Shown: positions 38,533 to 47,817, counted from the first letter of the stretch. The stretch is DNA of 64,000 nt from Photobacterium leiognathi (GCF_030685535.1 NZ_CP131601.1:62001-126000), one strand, 5' to 3'. The notes: generated from the sequence alone by a model not told the origin. Program-made: numbers and translations.

Positions 38533-38575
38533 GAAAAAGCCACCTGACAGGATTCGGCAATTGTCAGATGGCTTT
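38533..38575 (-). terminator. Intrinsic terminator after the patatin gene
   Basis: On the minus strand, AAAGCCATCTGACA pairs with TGTCAGGTGGCTTT (one G-U) and is followed by TTCTT. Confidence 0.8.
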
Positions 38576-38590
38576 AATAAGTCTTTATTA

Positions 38591-39475
38591 TTAGGCTGCG
38601 ATTAAATCGCCGTGGCAGTTATCGCCATAACAAGGTGTTACACCGCAAATACGGTTACCTGCGTCTTTACCCATCGCATAGCCATGCTCAAGTTTATCGA
38701 GATTACGAGTTAAACGACCCACTTGAAAATCGTTATTAGGGGCAATCACGGTGATCTTACAATCTTTCGGTGGGTGATTAATAAAATCAAGTGCGGCGTT
38801 ATAGCGTTGTGCACGCTTGATCACCGCATCAGCAAATGCAGGGTGATCATGGAACATGGATTTAATTAACCAAGACACCTTAGTTTCAGGTTTATGAAAG
38901 CCTAAAGGTTTTGATAGCACGACAGTAATATCACGGGCGCCGCGGCGGTAGGCTTCAATCACAGGGATCGAATCTGCGACACCGCCATCACTCATTGCTA
39001 CGCCATTAATAGTAGGGTTATGGCGATAAGCAATGGGTAAGGCGCAAGTGGCTTCCATCACTGGTGTCAGGTTATTGCGTGTCACTTCAATGTATTCCGC
39101 TTCGCCCGTTTCTAGATTTGTTGTAGTGGCAAATAAAGGAATTTGGCGTTGCTCGTACTTGTACAAGTTAAGCGGTAAATGGCGAGTGCTGGTGCGCCAT
39201 AGCCAATCAATGTCAGTCAGATGACCGCCGTGAGTAAAACGTGAGAAGTTAATAAACTCAGGATCACGGGAATACTCGGTAATGATTTTATGACTACGAC
39301 CGTAGTTACCACACAGGTAGCCAATTAAATTGGTTGCCCCTGCAGATACACCAATCGCAAAATCAAAGTCTAAGTAGTTATGATCGAGAAAGGCATCTAA
39401 TACACCACTAGCGAAAATACCGCGCATTGCACCGCCTTCAACAACCAGTGCTCGTGAATTTTCTGCTGTGCTCAT
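38591..39475 (-). CDS. Patatin-like phospholipase, YjjU type
   Basis: 294 residues. It has the oxyanion motif EGGAMRG (from residue 13), the nucleophile elbow GVSAG with S44 and the catalytic DGG with D163: the Ser-Asp dyad of patatin lipases. E. coli YjjU is the nearest relative I recognise. It probably deacylates phospholipids in the cytosol or at the inner membrane. Cysteines cluster at the C-terminus (CGVTPCYGDNC). A start at 39487 is also possible. Confidence 0.85.
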   Translation of the reverse strand: MSTAENSRALVVEGGAMRGIFASGVLDAFLDHNYLDFDFAIGVSAGATNLIGYLCGNYGRSHKIITEYSRDPEFINFSRFTHGGHLTDIDWLWRTSTRHLPLNLYKYEQRQIPLFATTTNLETGEAEYIEVTRNNLTPVMEATCALPIAYRHNPTINGVAMSDGGVADSIPVIEAYRRGARDITVVLSKPLGFHKPETKVSWLIKSMFHDHPAFADAVIKRAQRYNAALDFINHPPKDCKITVIAPNNDFQVGRLTRNLDKLEHGYAMGKDAGNRICGVTPCYGDNCHGDLIAA

Positions 39476-39576
39476 AAAACTACCCATAACTAGAATTAAG
39501 TGACCGATGTCACAAGAATAAAACTAGCTAGGCAACAGTTACAGTCGGTTTTTCTTATCAGTGTGATAGGAAAAAC

Positions 39577-40434
39577 TTAACCTTTTTCTGCTGGTGTTGC
39601 GGTCACGCTTTGACTCAGTACCTTAATACACTCAGAAAGGGCTGGGTTTAAGGTTTTACTGGCGGGATAGCACAGCCCTAAACGGCGGAACATGCGTGGT
39701 CCTTCTAGCGGTACCGTCACCAATTGATTGGCACTTTCTAGCACGCCAGTCGGGAGAAACGAAATGCCAAGCCCTGCTTGAACCAAGTGCATGACTTGGG
39801 TTTTATGCTCTGCCTTTGCCACTAAGTTTACTGATAGGCCATCACATGCCAGTAGTCCTATGGTTTGCTGGTGGGCTTCGCAAGGCGGGCACTCAATAAA
39901 ATCATGTTGGTGTAATTGCTCAGGGGTGACAGATGTTAAGCTCGCAAGTGGGTGATCGGGCAACATGCACAGCACATAGTCTTCATCCCATAGCGGCAAA
40001 AAGATCTCATCTTCAGCCTTGAACATATCGAGGGTTAAGCGCGCATCTGCTGGCTTGTCATGATCAACCAATTCGAGCGATAAGTTGGCAATGTTGTGGT
40101 GTAAGGTCGCAAACACTTTCGCCAGCTGGCTTTGGCTGAGATCGGGGAAGTTTGCCAAGGTCAGTGGTAATCGCTCAGTACGCTGTTGGAACAATTGCGG
40201 TAGGGTATTTACGTCATTGAGTAAACGGATCGCTAATGGATATAAGTAATGAGCTTCATCGGTAACATCGACCCCTTTTTTATGGCGCAAAAACAGGACG
40301 GTATTCAGCTCTTGCTCTAGCTGTTTGATACCGTTGGAAATCGACGGTTGAGACACAAAGCAGCGCTCAGCGGCAAGGGTAATATTTTTCTCTTCATAAA
40401 CCGCAATGAAAAAGCGTAGTAGTCGTAAATCCAT
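39577..40434 (-). CDS. LysR-family transcriptional regulator
   Basis: 285 residues. The N-terminal winged helix-turn-helix is typical (MDLRLLRFFIAVYEEKNITLAAERCFVSQPSISNGIKQLE), with the effector domain from about residue 90. It lies downstream of the abgT-type transporter on the same strand, but a strong terminator separates them. The target is unknown; regulation of the transporter is a reasonable guess. LTTRs usually sit divergent from their target, which is not the case here. Confidence 0.87.
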   Translation of the reverse strand: MDLRLLRFFIAVYEEKNITLAAERCFVSQPSISNGIKQLEQELNTVLFLRHKKGVDVTDEAHYLYPLAIRLLNDVNTLPQLFQQRTERLPLTLANFPDLSQSQLAKVFATLHHNIANLSLELVDHDKPADARLTLDMFKAEDEIFLPLWDEDYVLCMLPDHPLASLTSVTPEQLHQHDFIECPPCEAHQQTIGLLACDGLSVNLVAKAEHKTQVMHLVQAGLGISFLPTGVLESANQLVTVPLEGPRMFRRLGLCYPASKTLNPALSECIKVLSQSVTATPAEKG

Positions 40435-40503
40435 CGTAAGTAACCTTCTATGATGCTAAGTGAGCAGGTTATCACAGCAATAGGATTTAGCGGGAAATAG
40501 ACG

Positions 40504-40530
40504 TAAAAAAGCCGGACATCATGTCCGGCT
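40504..40530 (-). terminator. Intrinsic terminator after the AbgT gene
   Basis: GCCGGACA pairs with TGTCCGGC around 3 nt; on the minus strand TTTTTT follows. Confidence 0.92.
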
Positions 40531-40545
40531 AAATGGGAGAGGTGA

Positions 40546-42138
40546 TTAACCTGCGATGTTATAGTAAGTATTAGCGCCAGGACCTACTGGGATACCCAGT
40601 ACGAACACCCACACATAGAACATGATGCTCCAACCAATCACGAATACAATCGAGTATGGCAGCATGGTTGAGATCAACGTACCTAGACCTAGGTTCTTCT
40701 GGTAACGAGTGGCTACAGCTAGGATCATACCGAAGTAGCTCATCATTGGAGTAATGATATTGGTTACTGAGTCACCGATACGGTACGCCGCTTGGATCGT
40801 TTCAGGCGCGTAGCCTACCAGCATTAGCATTGGAATAAAGATAGGTGCAGTTACTGCCCACTGTGCTGATGCTGAACCAATCATAAGGTTGATAAAGCCA
40901 CACATTAAGATGAAGGCGAAGAACAGCGCTGGAGCAGTTAGACCAATCGATTGTAGGAAGTCTGCACCACCAACTGCGAATACTTGACCGAAGTTCGTCC
41001 ATTTAAAGAACGCCACGAATTGTGCTGCGAAGAACACCAGTACAATGTACATACCCATTGATGACATCGACACTGACATCGCGTTGATCACATCACGGTC
41101 GTTCTTCATCGTGCCAACGACTTTACCGTAAACAAAGCCTGGAATTGCGAAGAACACGAAGATAAATGCCACGATACCTTTAAGGAACGGAGAGCCTGCC
41201 ACTAAACCAGTTTGTGGGTTACGTAGAATACCGTCAGCAGGCACAATCGTCAGTGCTAGTAGTGCTGCAACAGCGAGGGCTGCAAGACCAGCCGCTTTCA
41301 AACCTTTCTTTTCAAGCGCAGTCAGTTTGCCCATTTTATCTTGGCTTAAATCATCACTGGCTTCAGAAGCGTCGTATTTGCCGAGTTTCGGCTCAACGAT
41401 TTTCTCAGTAACGAATGCACCCATGATGGTGATAGCAAAGGTTGAAGCAAACATGAAGTACCAGTTCACTTCTGGGCCAACAATGTAGTTAGGATCGATC
41501 ATTTGTGCTGCAGTTTGGGTAATACCCGATAGCAGTGGATCAACTGTACCTAGTAGTAAGTTAGCACTGTAACCACCTGATACACCAGCAAAAGCGGCAG
41601 CAAGACCTGCTAATGGGTGACGACCTAGCGAGTGGAATAGCATTGCTGCAAGTGGAATAAGTACTACGTAGCCAAGCTCAGAGGCAGTGTTAGAGATAAT
41701 ACCGGCAAATACCACAACCAGCGTTACCATGCGACGAGACGCGCCCATTACCAAACCACGCATCGCAGAAGATAATAGACCAGAATGTTCTGCAATCGCC
41801 ACACCTAGCATAGCAACCAGCACCGTACCTAGTGGTGCAAAGCCAGTGAAGTTTTTCACTAGGTTTGCCACGATAAGTTGTAGACCTTCAGCGTTAAGTA
41901 GGCTGACCACATGGATCATACCGTCCGCGGCACGACCTGCTGCACCTTCTGGGCGTGGATCGGTAACAGAAACGCCAAAGTAACAAGCAATGCCAGAAGC
42001 GACTAAGATCGCGATACAGAAAATAGCAAAGAGGGTAATTGGGTGCGGTAATAGGTTACCTAACCATTCCACAGTATCGAGAAAACGCGTAAAGAGCGTC
42101 TTTTTAGGTTGCTGTTGTTGTGAAGCCGATGAGTGCAT
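40546..42138 (-). CDS. AbgT-family transporter
   Basis: Inner-membrane transporter of 530 residues with about 12 helices. WLGNLLPHPITLFAIFC, GASRRMVTLVVVFAGIISNTASELGYVVLIPLAAMLF and GYAPETIQAAYRIGDSVTNIITPMM are typical of the p-aminobenzoyl-glutamate (AbgT) family. Members import p-aminobenzoyl-glutamate or export sulfonamides. No abgAB hydrolase is adjacent, so import for salvage is not supported here. The ATG at 42138 has GGAGGT 5 bp upstream. Confidence 0.87.
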   Translation of the reverse strand: MHSSASQQQQPKKTLFTRFLDTVEWLGNLLPHPITLFAIFCIAILVASGIACYFGVSVTDPRPEGAAGRAADGMIHVVSLLNAEGLQLIVANLVKNFTGFAPLGTVLVAMLGVAIAEHSGLLSSAMRGLVMGASRRMVTLVVVFAGIISNTASELGYVVLIPLAAMLFHSLGRHPLAGLAAAFAGVSGGYSANLLLGTVDPLLSGITQTAAQMIDPNYIVGPEVNWYFMFASTFAITIMGAFVTEKIVEPKLGKYDASEASDDLSQDKMGKLTALEKKGLKAAGLAALAVAALLALTIVPADGILRNPQTGLVAGSPFLKGIVAFIFVFFAIPGFVYGKVVGTMKNDRDVINAMSVSMSSMGMYIVLVFFAAQFVAFFKWTNFGQVFAVGGADFLQSIGLTAPALFFAFILMCGFINLMIGSASAQWAVTAPIFIPMLMLVGYAPETIQAAYRIGDSVTNIITPMMSYFGMILAVATRYQKNLGLGTLISTMLPYSIVFVIGWSIMFYVWVFVLGIPVGPGANTYYNIAG

Positions 42139-42505
42139 CACTACCTCCGTTATAGTTTTAATCCCATCAATGGGTACTGCTTTTGTAAGCAAGATGTTAT
42201 CTTGATGTTTAATGTGAAATCAATGTTAAATTGTGTCCAAATGTAAATGTATGCTTTATAACGCTTTAAAAATAACCAAATACAAAATTATTGATTAGTT
42301 GTTAAATCTTGATGGTAGGGATAATGAAAGTGACTGCTGATGTGATTAGATAAACCAATGATACAGAGAGCTATCCATAGCTTTTTTTGATGATAAACCT
42401 AAGAAATCGATATTTTTCACTTCTATCAATCCGACCTATAGTGGATACATCAACAACATGCAGGCCTGTTGAATATTTTTCGAATTACCAAAGTAGGAAA
42501 GTCTT
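42139..42505. other. Divergent promoter region, AbgT gene / SDR gene
   Basis: 367 bp of AT-rich sequence without a credible ORF. A short stem AGCTAT-CC-ATAGCT (42369-42382) is followed by TTTTTT on the plus strand. It may be a weak terminator or attenuator ahead of the SDR gene. Confidence 0.4.
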
Positions 42506-43228
42506 ATGTCTAAATCATTAGTTGTTATTACAGGTGCAAGTTCAGGTATTGGTGAAGCGACAGCGCGTCAACTGTCAGCTGAAGGCTACCCATTATTATT
42601 ACTTGCGCGTCGTGTAGAACGCATGGAAGCAATGAACTTACCTAACACCTTATGTCGCCAAGTAGACATCACTGATGTTGCAGCGGTAAAAGCAGCGATT
42701 GAAGAAGCAGAAGCGAAGTTTGGCCCTGTGGATTGTTTGATTAACAACGCAGGCATCATGCTACTTGGTTTAGCTGATGAGCAAGATCCAGCAGAATGGC
42801 AGAGCATGTTCAACGTTAACGTGATGGGTATGTTGAATGGTATTCATGCTGTGTTATCTGGTATGAAGTCACGTAAACACGGTACTGTAATTAACATCAG
42901 CTCAATTGCTGGTCGTAAGACATTCCCTAGCCATGCTGCATACTGTGGTACTAAATTTGCGGTGCATGCGATCACTGAAAACATTCGTGAAGAAGTGGCT
43001 GATGATAACGTTCGCTTTATTACTATCGCGCCGGGCGCAGTAGAAACTGAGCTACTTAGCCACACTACCAGCGATGAGATTAAAGCAGGTTACGAAGAGT
43101 GGAAAGAAGGCATGGGCGGTGTGATTGCACCTCAAGATATAGCGAATGCGATTAGCTACGCTTATAACCAGCCACAAAACTTATGTATCCGCGAAATCGT
43201 ATTGGCAGCAACTCGCCAACAACCATAA
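42506..43228 (+). CDS. Short-chain dehydrogenase/reductase
   Basis: Classical SDR of 240 residues. The coenzyme motif TGASSGIG is at 9-16, NNAG at 80-83, the catalytic Ser in NISSIAG, and Y146/K150 in YCGTK. The R35-R36 region after the second strand (LLARR) favours NADP(H). The substrate is unknown. AGGAAAG precedes the ATG. It is divergent from the AbgT transporter, and no functional link is evident. Confidence 0.9.
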   Translation: MSKSLVVITGASSGIGEATARQLSAEGYPLLLLARRVERMEAMNLPNTLCRQVDITDVAAVKAAIEEAEAKFGPVDCLINNAGIMLLGLADEQDPAEWQSMFNVNVMGMLNGIHAVLSGMKSRKHGTVINISSIAGRKTFPSHAAYCGTKFAVHAITENIREEVADDNVRFITIAPGAVETELLSHTTSDEIKAGYEEWKEGMGGVIAPQDIANAISYAYNQPQNLCIREIVLAATRQQP

Positions 43229-43320
43229 GTTTATTAACTGGGGTTAGCATGTCAGTGTGCTGTCAGTAATGTTAAAAGCACCACGCTTACTCAATACATG
43301 TTATTGATCCCCTGTTATAT

Positions 43321-43368
43321 TTAAAGAGGAGTTATTGATATCAATGATGTCGATAATTCCTCTTTTTT
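43321..43368 (+). terminator. Intrinsic terminator after the SDR gene
   Basis: AAAGAGGAGTTAT pairs with ATAATTCCTCTTT (one G-U) across an internal loop and is followed by TTTT. Confidence 0.75.
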
Positions 43369-43386
43369 GTATCAGAGGGAAAGGTG

Positions 43387-44392
43387 ATGAGAGAAAAGGT
43401 TTGGTATTTTGATCTGCTGCGGGTAGTTGCTGCCGTTGCAGTCGTGGTGATCCATGTTTTAGGTCCTTATCGGGAACAATTAGGACAAATACCTGATTGG
43501 GAGTGGATCACTGCGATCACCTTTAACAGTTTTAGCCGTTGGGCGGTGCAGGTATTTATTATGATCACTGGGGCCTTAATGCTCAGTGATGAGCGTCCTT
43601 TTGAAGGGCGTTACTATTTAAAACGTCGGGTTGGTAAAGTGCTGATCCCGTTTGTGGTGTGGTCAGTGTTTTATGCGTTCTTCTCTGCGTTTTCCGCTTC
43701 AGGCACCAACTTTGCGACCAGTTGGAAGCTCCTGACTGACATGCCTTTTCATGAAACCTATTATCACCTGGGTTTCTTCTATTATTTTATTCCGTTGTAC
43801 TTAATTGTGCCTTTCTACCAATGGGCAATTCAACGTATGGAGCCGGGGCAAGTCAAAGGTGTGGTCATGGTATGGTTGGTGATCACCGCTTCGTACTTAT
43901 TCCATATTGATGGGCTATGGAGCGAGACTTACTTGCTTTACAGTGGCTATTTGATCTTGGGTTATTGCTTGTATAAATATCACTGGCCGCCAATGGTATT
44001 GTTGATCCCATTAGCCATAGTTGCACTGTTGATCACTGATTATAGGGTTGTGAGCCATAGTTTAACGGCTGGCGAATATAAAATCGGGCGTTGGTTATCT
44101 TATAAGACAATCAATACTGCAATTGCTGCTGCTGGCGTGTTTGTTTTATGTCGTTATATTAGTGATAAATTGGGTGATACAAGCCGTGAAAGATTATCAG
44201 TTATTAGCCGTCATAGCTTGGGGATCTATTTGCTCCATCCGATCTTTTTATGCTACAGTGCGTAATTACGATTGGTACTTTGCAAATCCACTTATCGCCA
44301 TTCCTTTCTGGACGCTGGTGGCGGGTGGTTTAGCCTTTGCGACCAGTTGGCTATTAAGCCGCAGTACCAAAACAGCATGGTTGGTGCCATAA
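43387..44392 (+). pseudogene. Acyltransferase-3 family gene with a frameshift
   Basis: Multi-pass membrane O-acyltransferase resembling E. coli WecH, beginning MREKVWYFDLLRVVAAVAVVVIHVLG with the conserved histidine. The reading frame breaks in TTTTT at 44245-44249 after HSLGIYLLHPIF and stops at about 44263. Removing one T restores YATVRNYDWYFANPL and a natural end at 44392, adding about 45 residues with the last helix. The break is either a true mutation, a slippage-prone switch, or a sequencing error. The ORF up to the break is well conserved, so any loss is recent. GAGGGAAAGG precedes the ATG. The 3' side holds IS copy 4. Confidence 0.75.
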
Positions 44393-44430
44393 ATAGAAAA
44401 AGCCTGACACTGTCCTGTCTCTTATACACA

Positions 44431-44461
44431 AATCCCTAAGCCAATGCTTGGGGATTTTTTT
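44431..44461 (+). terminator. Intrinsic terminator inside the IS left end (copy 4)
   Basis: Same stem and T-run as in copy 1. It takes over termination of the acyltransferase transcript. Confidence 0.8.
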
Positions 44462-44514
44462 GAACTAATTTTATGTTTCATGATCTGATCATCTAAGCAA
44501 TGATAAGGATGATT

Positions 44515-45906
44515 ATGATGACCTATATAGAACCAACTCTTTGGGCTCAAAAACAATTCGGTCAAGCCGATCTTAATGACCCAAGACGCACTCAAAGACT
44601 CGTTGCTCTAGCTACCTCTCTGGCTGAACAACCTGGTATCCCTATCTCAAAACTCATCATCTCCCCAGCCGATATGGAAGGGGCTTATCGCTTTATTCGT
44701 AATGACCAAATCAAAGCAGAAGATATTGCAGAAGCTGGATTCTATGTCACAGCACAAGAAGCTTTTGAACAACAAACACTGCTTGCATTGGAAGATACCA
44801 CTTCTCTAAGTTACTCACATCACAGCATACAAGATACACTCGGGCATTCCAATCAAGGTAATCGACACCGAGCAATGTTCGTTCATTCAACGTTGCTTTT
44901 TGCTCCCGAAACTCACACTGTAGTTGGTTTAATCGAACAACAACGCTGGACCCGAGATATTGAAAAACGTGGTCAAAGACACCAGCATGCAACTCGACCA
45001 TACAAAGAAAAAGAAAGTTATAAATGGGAACAAGCATCTCGCCATGTTGCAGAGCGACTAGGCGAGAAAATGTCAGAGGTTATTTCTGTATGTGATAGAG
45101 AAGCCGATTTATTCGAGTACCTCACTTACAAGCACGAGCAACAACAACGATTTATCGTTCGCTCAATGCAAAGTCGCTGTATCGAGGAGCATGATAATCG
45201 TCTTTATGACTACGCTTCCAAGTTGTTATCAGCAGGAAGCAAAGAGCTAAAAATACCGCAAAAAGGCGGTCGTAAGTCCCGCACGGCTCATCTAGACATC
45301 AAATATGCTCCCGTGACACTTAAGTCTCCCGCTAATAAAAAAGAGTTCGATAATATCTCTCTCTACTATGTTGGATGTATAGAGCAAGGTGAGAGTGACG
45401 ACAAGCTCGCATGGCATTTACTGACATCAGAGCCTGTAACGAACAAAGAGGAAGCACTTAACATCGTCAGTTATTATGAGCGTCGTTGGCTGATAGAAGA
45501 TTTTCACAAGGTTTGGAAAAGTGAAGGCACGCAAGTTGAACAACTGAGAATGCAAAGTAAAGATAACTTAGAAAGGCTCAGTGTTATTTTGGCATTTATT
45601 GCTACTCGTTTACTCCAGTTAAGATTTATGAACGAATCTAAAGAGTTATCTAGTAGCTGTTGTGAACGGGTGTTAAAAGGTAAAGCGTGGAAGCTTATGT
45701 GGTTAAAATTGGAGAAGAAAAAGCTGCCCAAAGAAGCACCAAATATATCGTGGGCTTACAAAAGTATTGCACGGTTAGGTGGTTGGAAAGATACCAAGCG
45801 GACGGGTCGCGCTTCTGTAAAGACATTATGGCAAGGATGGTTTAGGTTACAAACCATCCTTGAAGGATATGAACTAGCTAAGTCTCTTGAACACAATGAC
45901 TTGTGA
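44515..45906 (+). CDS. IS4-family transposase, copy 4
   Basis: Intact, with the same protein as copy 1 (Phe90, Ser247). The DDE residues and YREK signature are present. The start is chosen at 44515 for the AAGGA site. Confidence 0.93.
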   Translation: MMTYIEPTLWAQKQFGQADLNDPRRTQRLVALATSLAEQPGIPISKLIISPADMEGAYRFIRNDQIKAEDIAEAGFYVTAQEAFEQQTLLALEDTTSLSYSHHSIQDTLGHSNQGNRHRAMFVHSTLLFAPETHTVVGLIEQQRWTRDIEKRGQRHQHATRPYKEKESYKWEQASRHVAERLGEKMSEVISVCDREADLFEYLTYKHEQQQRFIVRSMQSRCIEEHDNRLYDYASKLLSAGSKELKIPQKGGRKSRTAHLDIKYAPVTLKSPANKKEFDNISLYYVGCIEQGESDDKLAWHLLTSEPVTNKEEALNIVSYYERRWLIEDFHKVWKSEGTQVEQLRMQSKDNLERLSVILAFIATRLLQLRFMNESKELSSSCCERVLKGKAWKLMWLKLEKKKLPKEAPNISWAYKSIARLGGWKDTKRTGRASVKTLWQGWFRLQTILEGYELAKSLEHNDL

Positions 45907-45937
45907 TCAAGAGACAGGACACTGTCAGGCCTAATGA

Positions 45938-46270
45938 TTAATCACGCTTTAGCGCAAAATGCATGAACTGGTGACCACGATAAGTCATGGTACCTTTATC
46001 GCCCGGGTTTAGGGCGTGGTAATAATGGATACCCACCATAAATTCACGTTTAGGACCGCCAGCGATAGGCTCAACGTAAATCCAATATTCTTCATCTTCT
46101 TCACCTGGATGAGCGCCGATGACTTTGTTGCTTTGTTTATCAAGGATCATGACATCCAGTTTTCGCTCTGGCGCATCAAGCCCTAATGTATGGCGACGAT
46201 AGCTAAAAATGAAATAGCCAAATGAGAAGATAAATAGAATGCAAATTGCCACAATGATCCCTGTTGGCAT
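45938..46270 (-). CDS. yhhM: DUF2500 membrane-anchored protein (YhhM)
   Basis: 110 residues with one N-terminal membrane helix (GIIVAICILFIFSFGYFIF) and a small beta domain ending YYHALNPGDKGTMTYRGHQFMHF, the DUF2500 signature. E. coli yhhM has the same neighbours (yhhN, yhhL, rsmD, ftsY). Function unknown. It reads toward IS copy 4. Confidence 0.85.
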   Translation of the reverse strand: MPTGIIVAICILFIFSFGYFIFSYRRHTLGLDAPERKLDVMILDKQSNKVIGAHPGEEDEEYWIYVEPIAGGPKREFMVGIHYYHALNPGDKGTMTYRGHQFMHFALKRD

Positions 46271-46460
46271 AAGGCTTACTCCTTGAAAGATGAAAGACAG
46301 TCTTGCTGGTTATTATTCACAATCAGGGGGATATCACTAATCAATGGGTAGAAAAGCGTGATCTAACCGTAACAAAAATAAGATAACTTTACGTAAGCTA
46401 TCTTGCATATTGGCACTTTAGTTGTAAGGTAAATATGAGGCATCAACAAGGAGTGGGCTC

Positions 46461-46817
46461 ATGGTCGATATTGAGCAAGTAATTGATCGTTCAAGACGTA
46501 TTGAAGATTTATTACGTCACCATTATCACGCCAAAGGTTCTGATCTTCAGCAATTGATTGGCAGTTGTGAAGATCGTTTACCCCATGACGTGTTAGTGAA
46601 GCTAGAAAAGGTCGCTGAACTCAATAAACAATTTACATCGTCAGATGGTCGAGTTGATTCGAGTGATGAGTTCATTCAGCTGTGTAATTGGTGTGAAAAG
46701 GAGTTAGCACCGCGCAGTAGTCGTCTCGTGTGGGGCGTGGCAATTACATTACTGTGTGGTTTCACGTTAGCCGCAATATGGTTTTATACCGTGAATTGGC
46801 ATCATATTAAGCTCTAA
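46461..46817 (+). CDS. Hypothetical C-tail-anchored membrane protein
   Basis: 118 residues. Residues 1-90 are polar and helical (IEQVIDRSRRIEDLLRHHYH), and residues 91-112 form one membrane helix (WGVAITLLCGFTLAAIWFY) near the C-terminus. AAGGAG precedes the ATG, and a terminator follows at 46844. I recognise no family. Confidence 0.7.
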   Translation: MVDIEQVIDRSRRIEDLLRHHYHAKGSDLQQLIGSCEDRLPHDVLVKLEKVAELNKQFTSSDGRVDSSDEFIQLCNWCEKELAPRSSRLVWGVAITLLCGFTLAAIWFYTVNWHHIKL

Positions 46818-46843
46818 GTGCTAAATTACTCTATTTTTATCTA

Positions 46844-46876
46844 AGCCCGATGTAGCAATGCGTCGGGTTTTATTTT
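46844..46876 (+). terminator. Intrinsic terminator after the tail-anchored protein gene
   Basis: AAGCCCGATG pairs with CGTCGGGTTT (two G-U) and is followed by a T-rich tract. Confidence 0.75.
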
Positions 46877-46935
46877 GCGCTAAAACAGAGATATTGATGT
46901 TATTTGGTGCAATTTAGGCTGGGGTGTGAAGCAGA

Positions 46936-46970
46936 TAAAAAAATGGCGCCAGAAGGCGCTATTTTTTCGA
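46936..46970. terminator. Bidirectional terminator beside the 26-residue gene
   Basis: AAAAAATGGCGCC and GGCGCTATTTTTT pair around AGAA. T-runs lie on both sides, so it can end the small minus-strand gene. Confidence 0.85.
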
Positions 46971-46984
46971 GTTGGGAAAATCTT

Positions 46985-47065
46985 TTAGTAGAGAATCGGT
47001 AGTGTCATTAGGCCAACAACTACAGCAATCATCATAAGTCCTTGTTTTTGAGAAGAAGTGAACAT
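46985..47065 (-). CDS. Predicted 26-residue single-helix membrane peptide
   Basis: ORF starting MFTSSQKQG, followed by the hydrophobic stretch LMMIAVVVGLMTLPILY to the C-terminus, enough for one membrane helix. AAAAGGATGACAAT gives a good ribosome site 7 bp before the ATG. On the minus strand TTGCCT and TATTCT at 18-bp spacing could form a promoter about 60 bp upstream, and a terminator stands 15 bp after the stop. The gene therefore has a complete transcription-unit layout although it is far below usual annotation cut-offs. Function unknown. Confidence 0.6.
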   Translation of the reverse strand: MFTSSQKQGLMMIAVVVGLMTLPILY

Positions 47066-47817
47066 ATTGTCATCCTTTTTTTTGTTAACGTTTTATCTTG
47101 ACAAAAAGAATAACATTTTTTTTACCAATTAGGCAACATCAAGCCTTGAAAATAAAGATAAAAACATTTTTCTATCAAGATAAAAGCCTCGAATAGCCAA
47201 ATAAACAGTGTTTTTCTTATTTTTTCATAATGTAATATTTTGTTGATTTTATATTTTACTTATTTAACCTTTTGTTTTTATTGGTGTTGTGTTGTTGTTT
47301 TTAGTTTGGGTTGATTTTGTTTTTCATTTTATTGGTAAAACTAAGCTTATTGGTCTTATGGTATGAATATATCGCTTTATCAATAATAACCTTGTTGTTC
47401 ATTTCTCTTTTTATAACGAAATTCAATCAAACCCTTTCTCTATATTCTTCTTTTATCTAGAAAAAGCAGGTTTTTAGATAAAACTTTTCATTCCATGGGC
47501 GAATACTTTCTTGTTTGTTCTTTGAAGATAGTAATTAGTTTTCTATAACGTATTGTTTATTAATTGATATTTGTGGCTTTGGTTATGTGAAGAGAGAGGC
47601 GGGTAAGTTCATGCTTTGTTCGTATCTTTATTAAAATAGAAGAAAATAATGCTCTAAGAATGGGAAACGTTTGCTTTGCATTGTTTTGCTGTTCTCTATG
47701 TCAGTTTTTTTAGGCTTTGTGATCTCAGAGTAAAGAATTTCCGATTATTGAGATAACAAAGGCTATGATATTTAGTCACTGTTACAAGAGCTATTAGAAG
47801 GGATGTAATCGGCACTT
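47066..47817. other. 750-bp AT-rich gap without a recognisable gene
   Basis: Very AT-rich DNA between the 26-residue gene (-) and yhhN (+). No ORF with a ribosome site, tRNA or clear hairpin-plus-T-run was found. It contains the promoters of both flanking genes and is longer than needed for that. Confidence 0.5.

Larger units (their letters stand above)
44415..45917 (+). mobile_element. IS4-family IS50-like insertion sequence, copy 4
   Basis: Full 1,503-bp element with a 9-bp duplication GACACTGTC (44406-44414 and 45918-45926). The empty site is GCCTGACA-C-TGTCAGGC between the acyltransferase (+) and yhhM (-), with A-tracts on the left. The duplication is centred on the central C of the palindrome. 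It is allele class A, identical to copy 1 at all variant positions checked. Confidence 0.97.
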
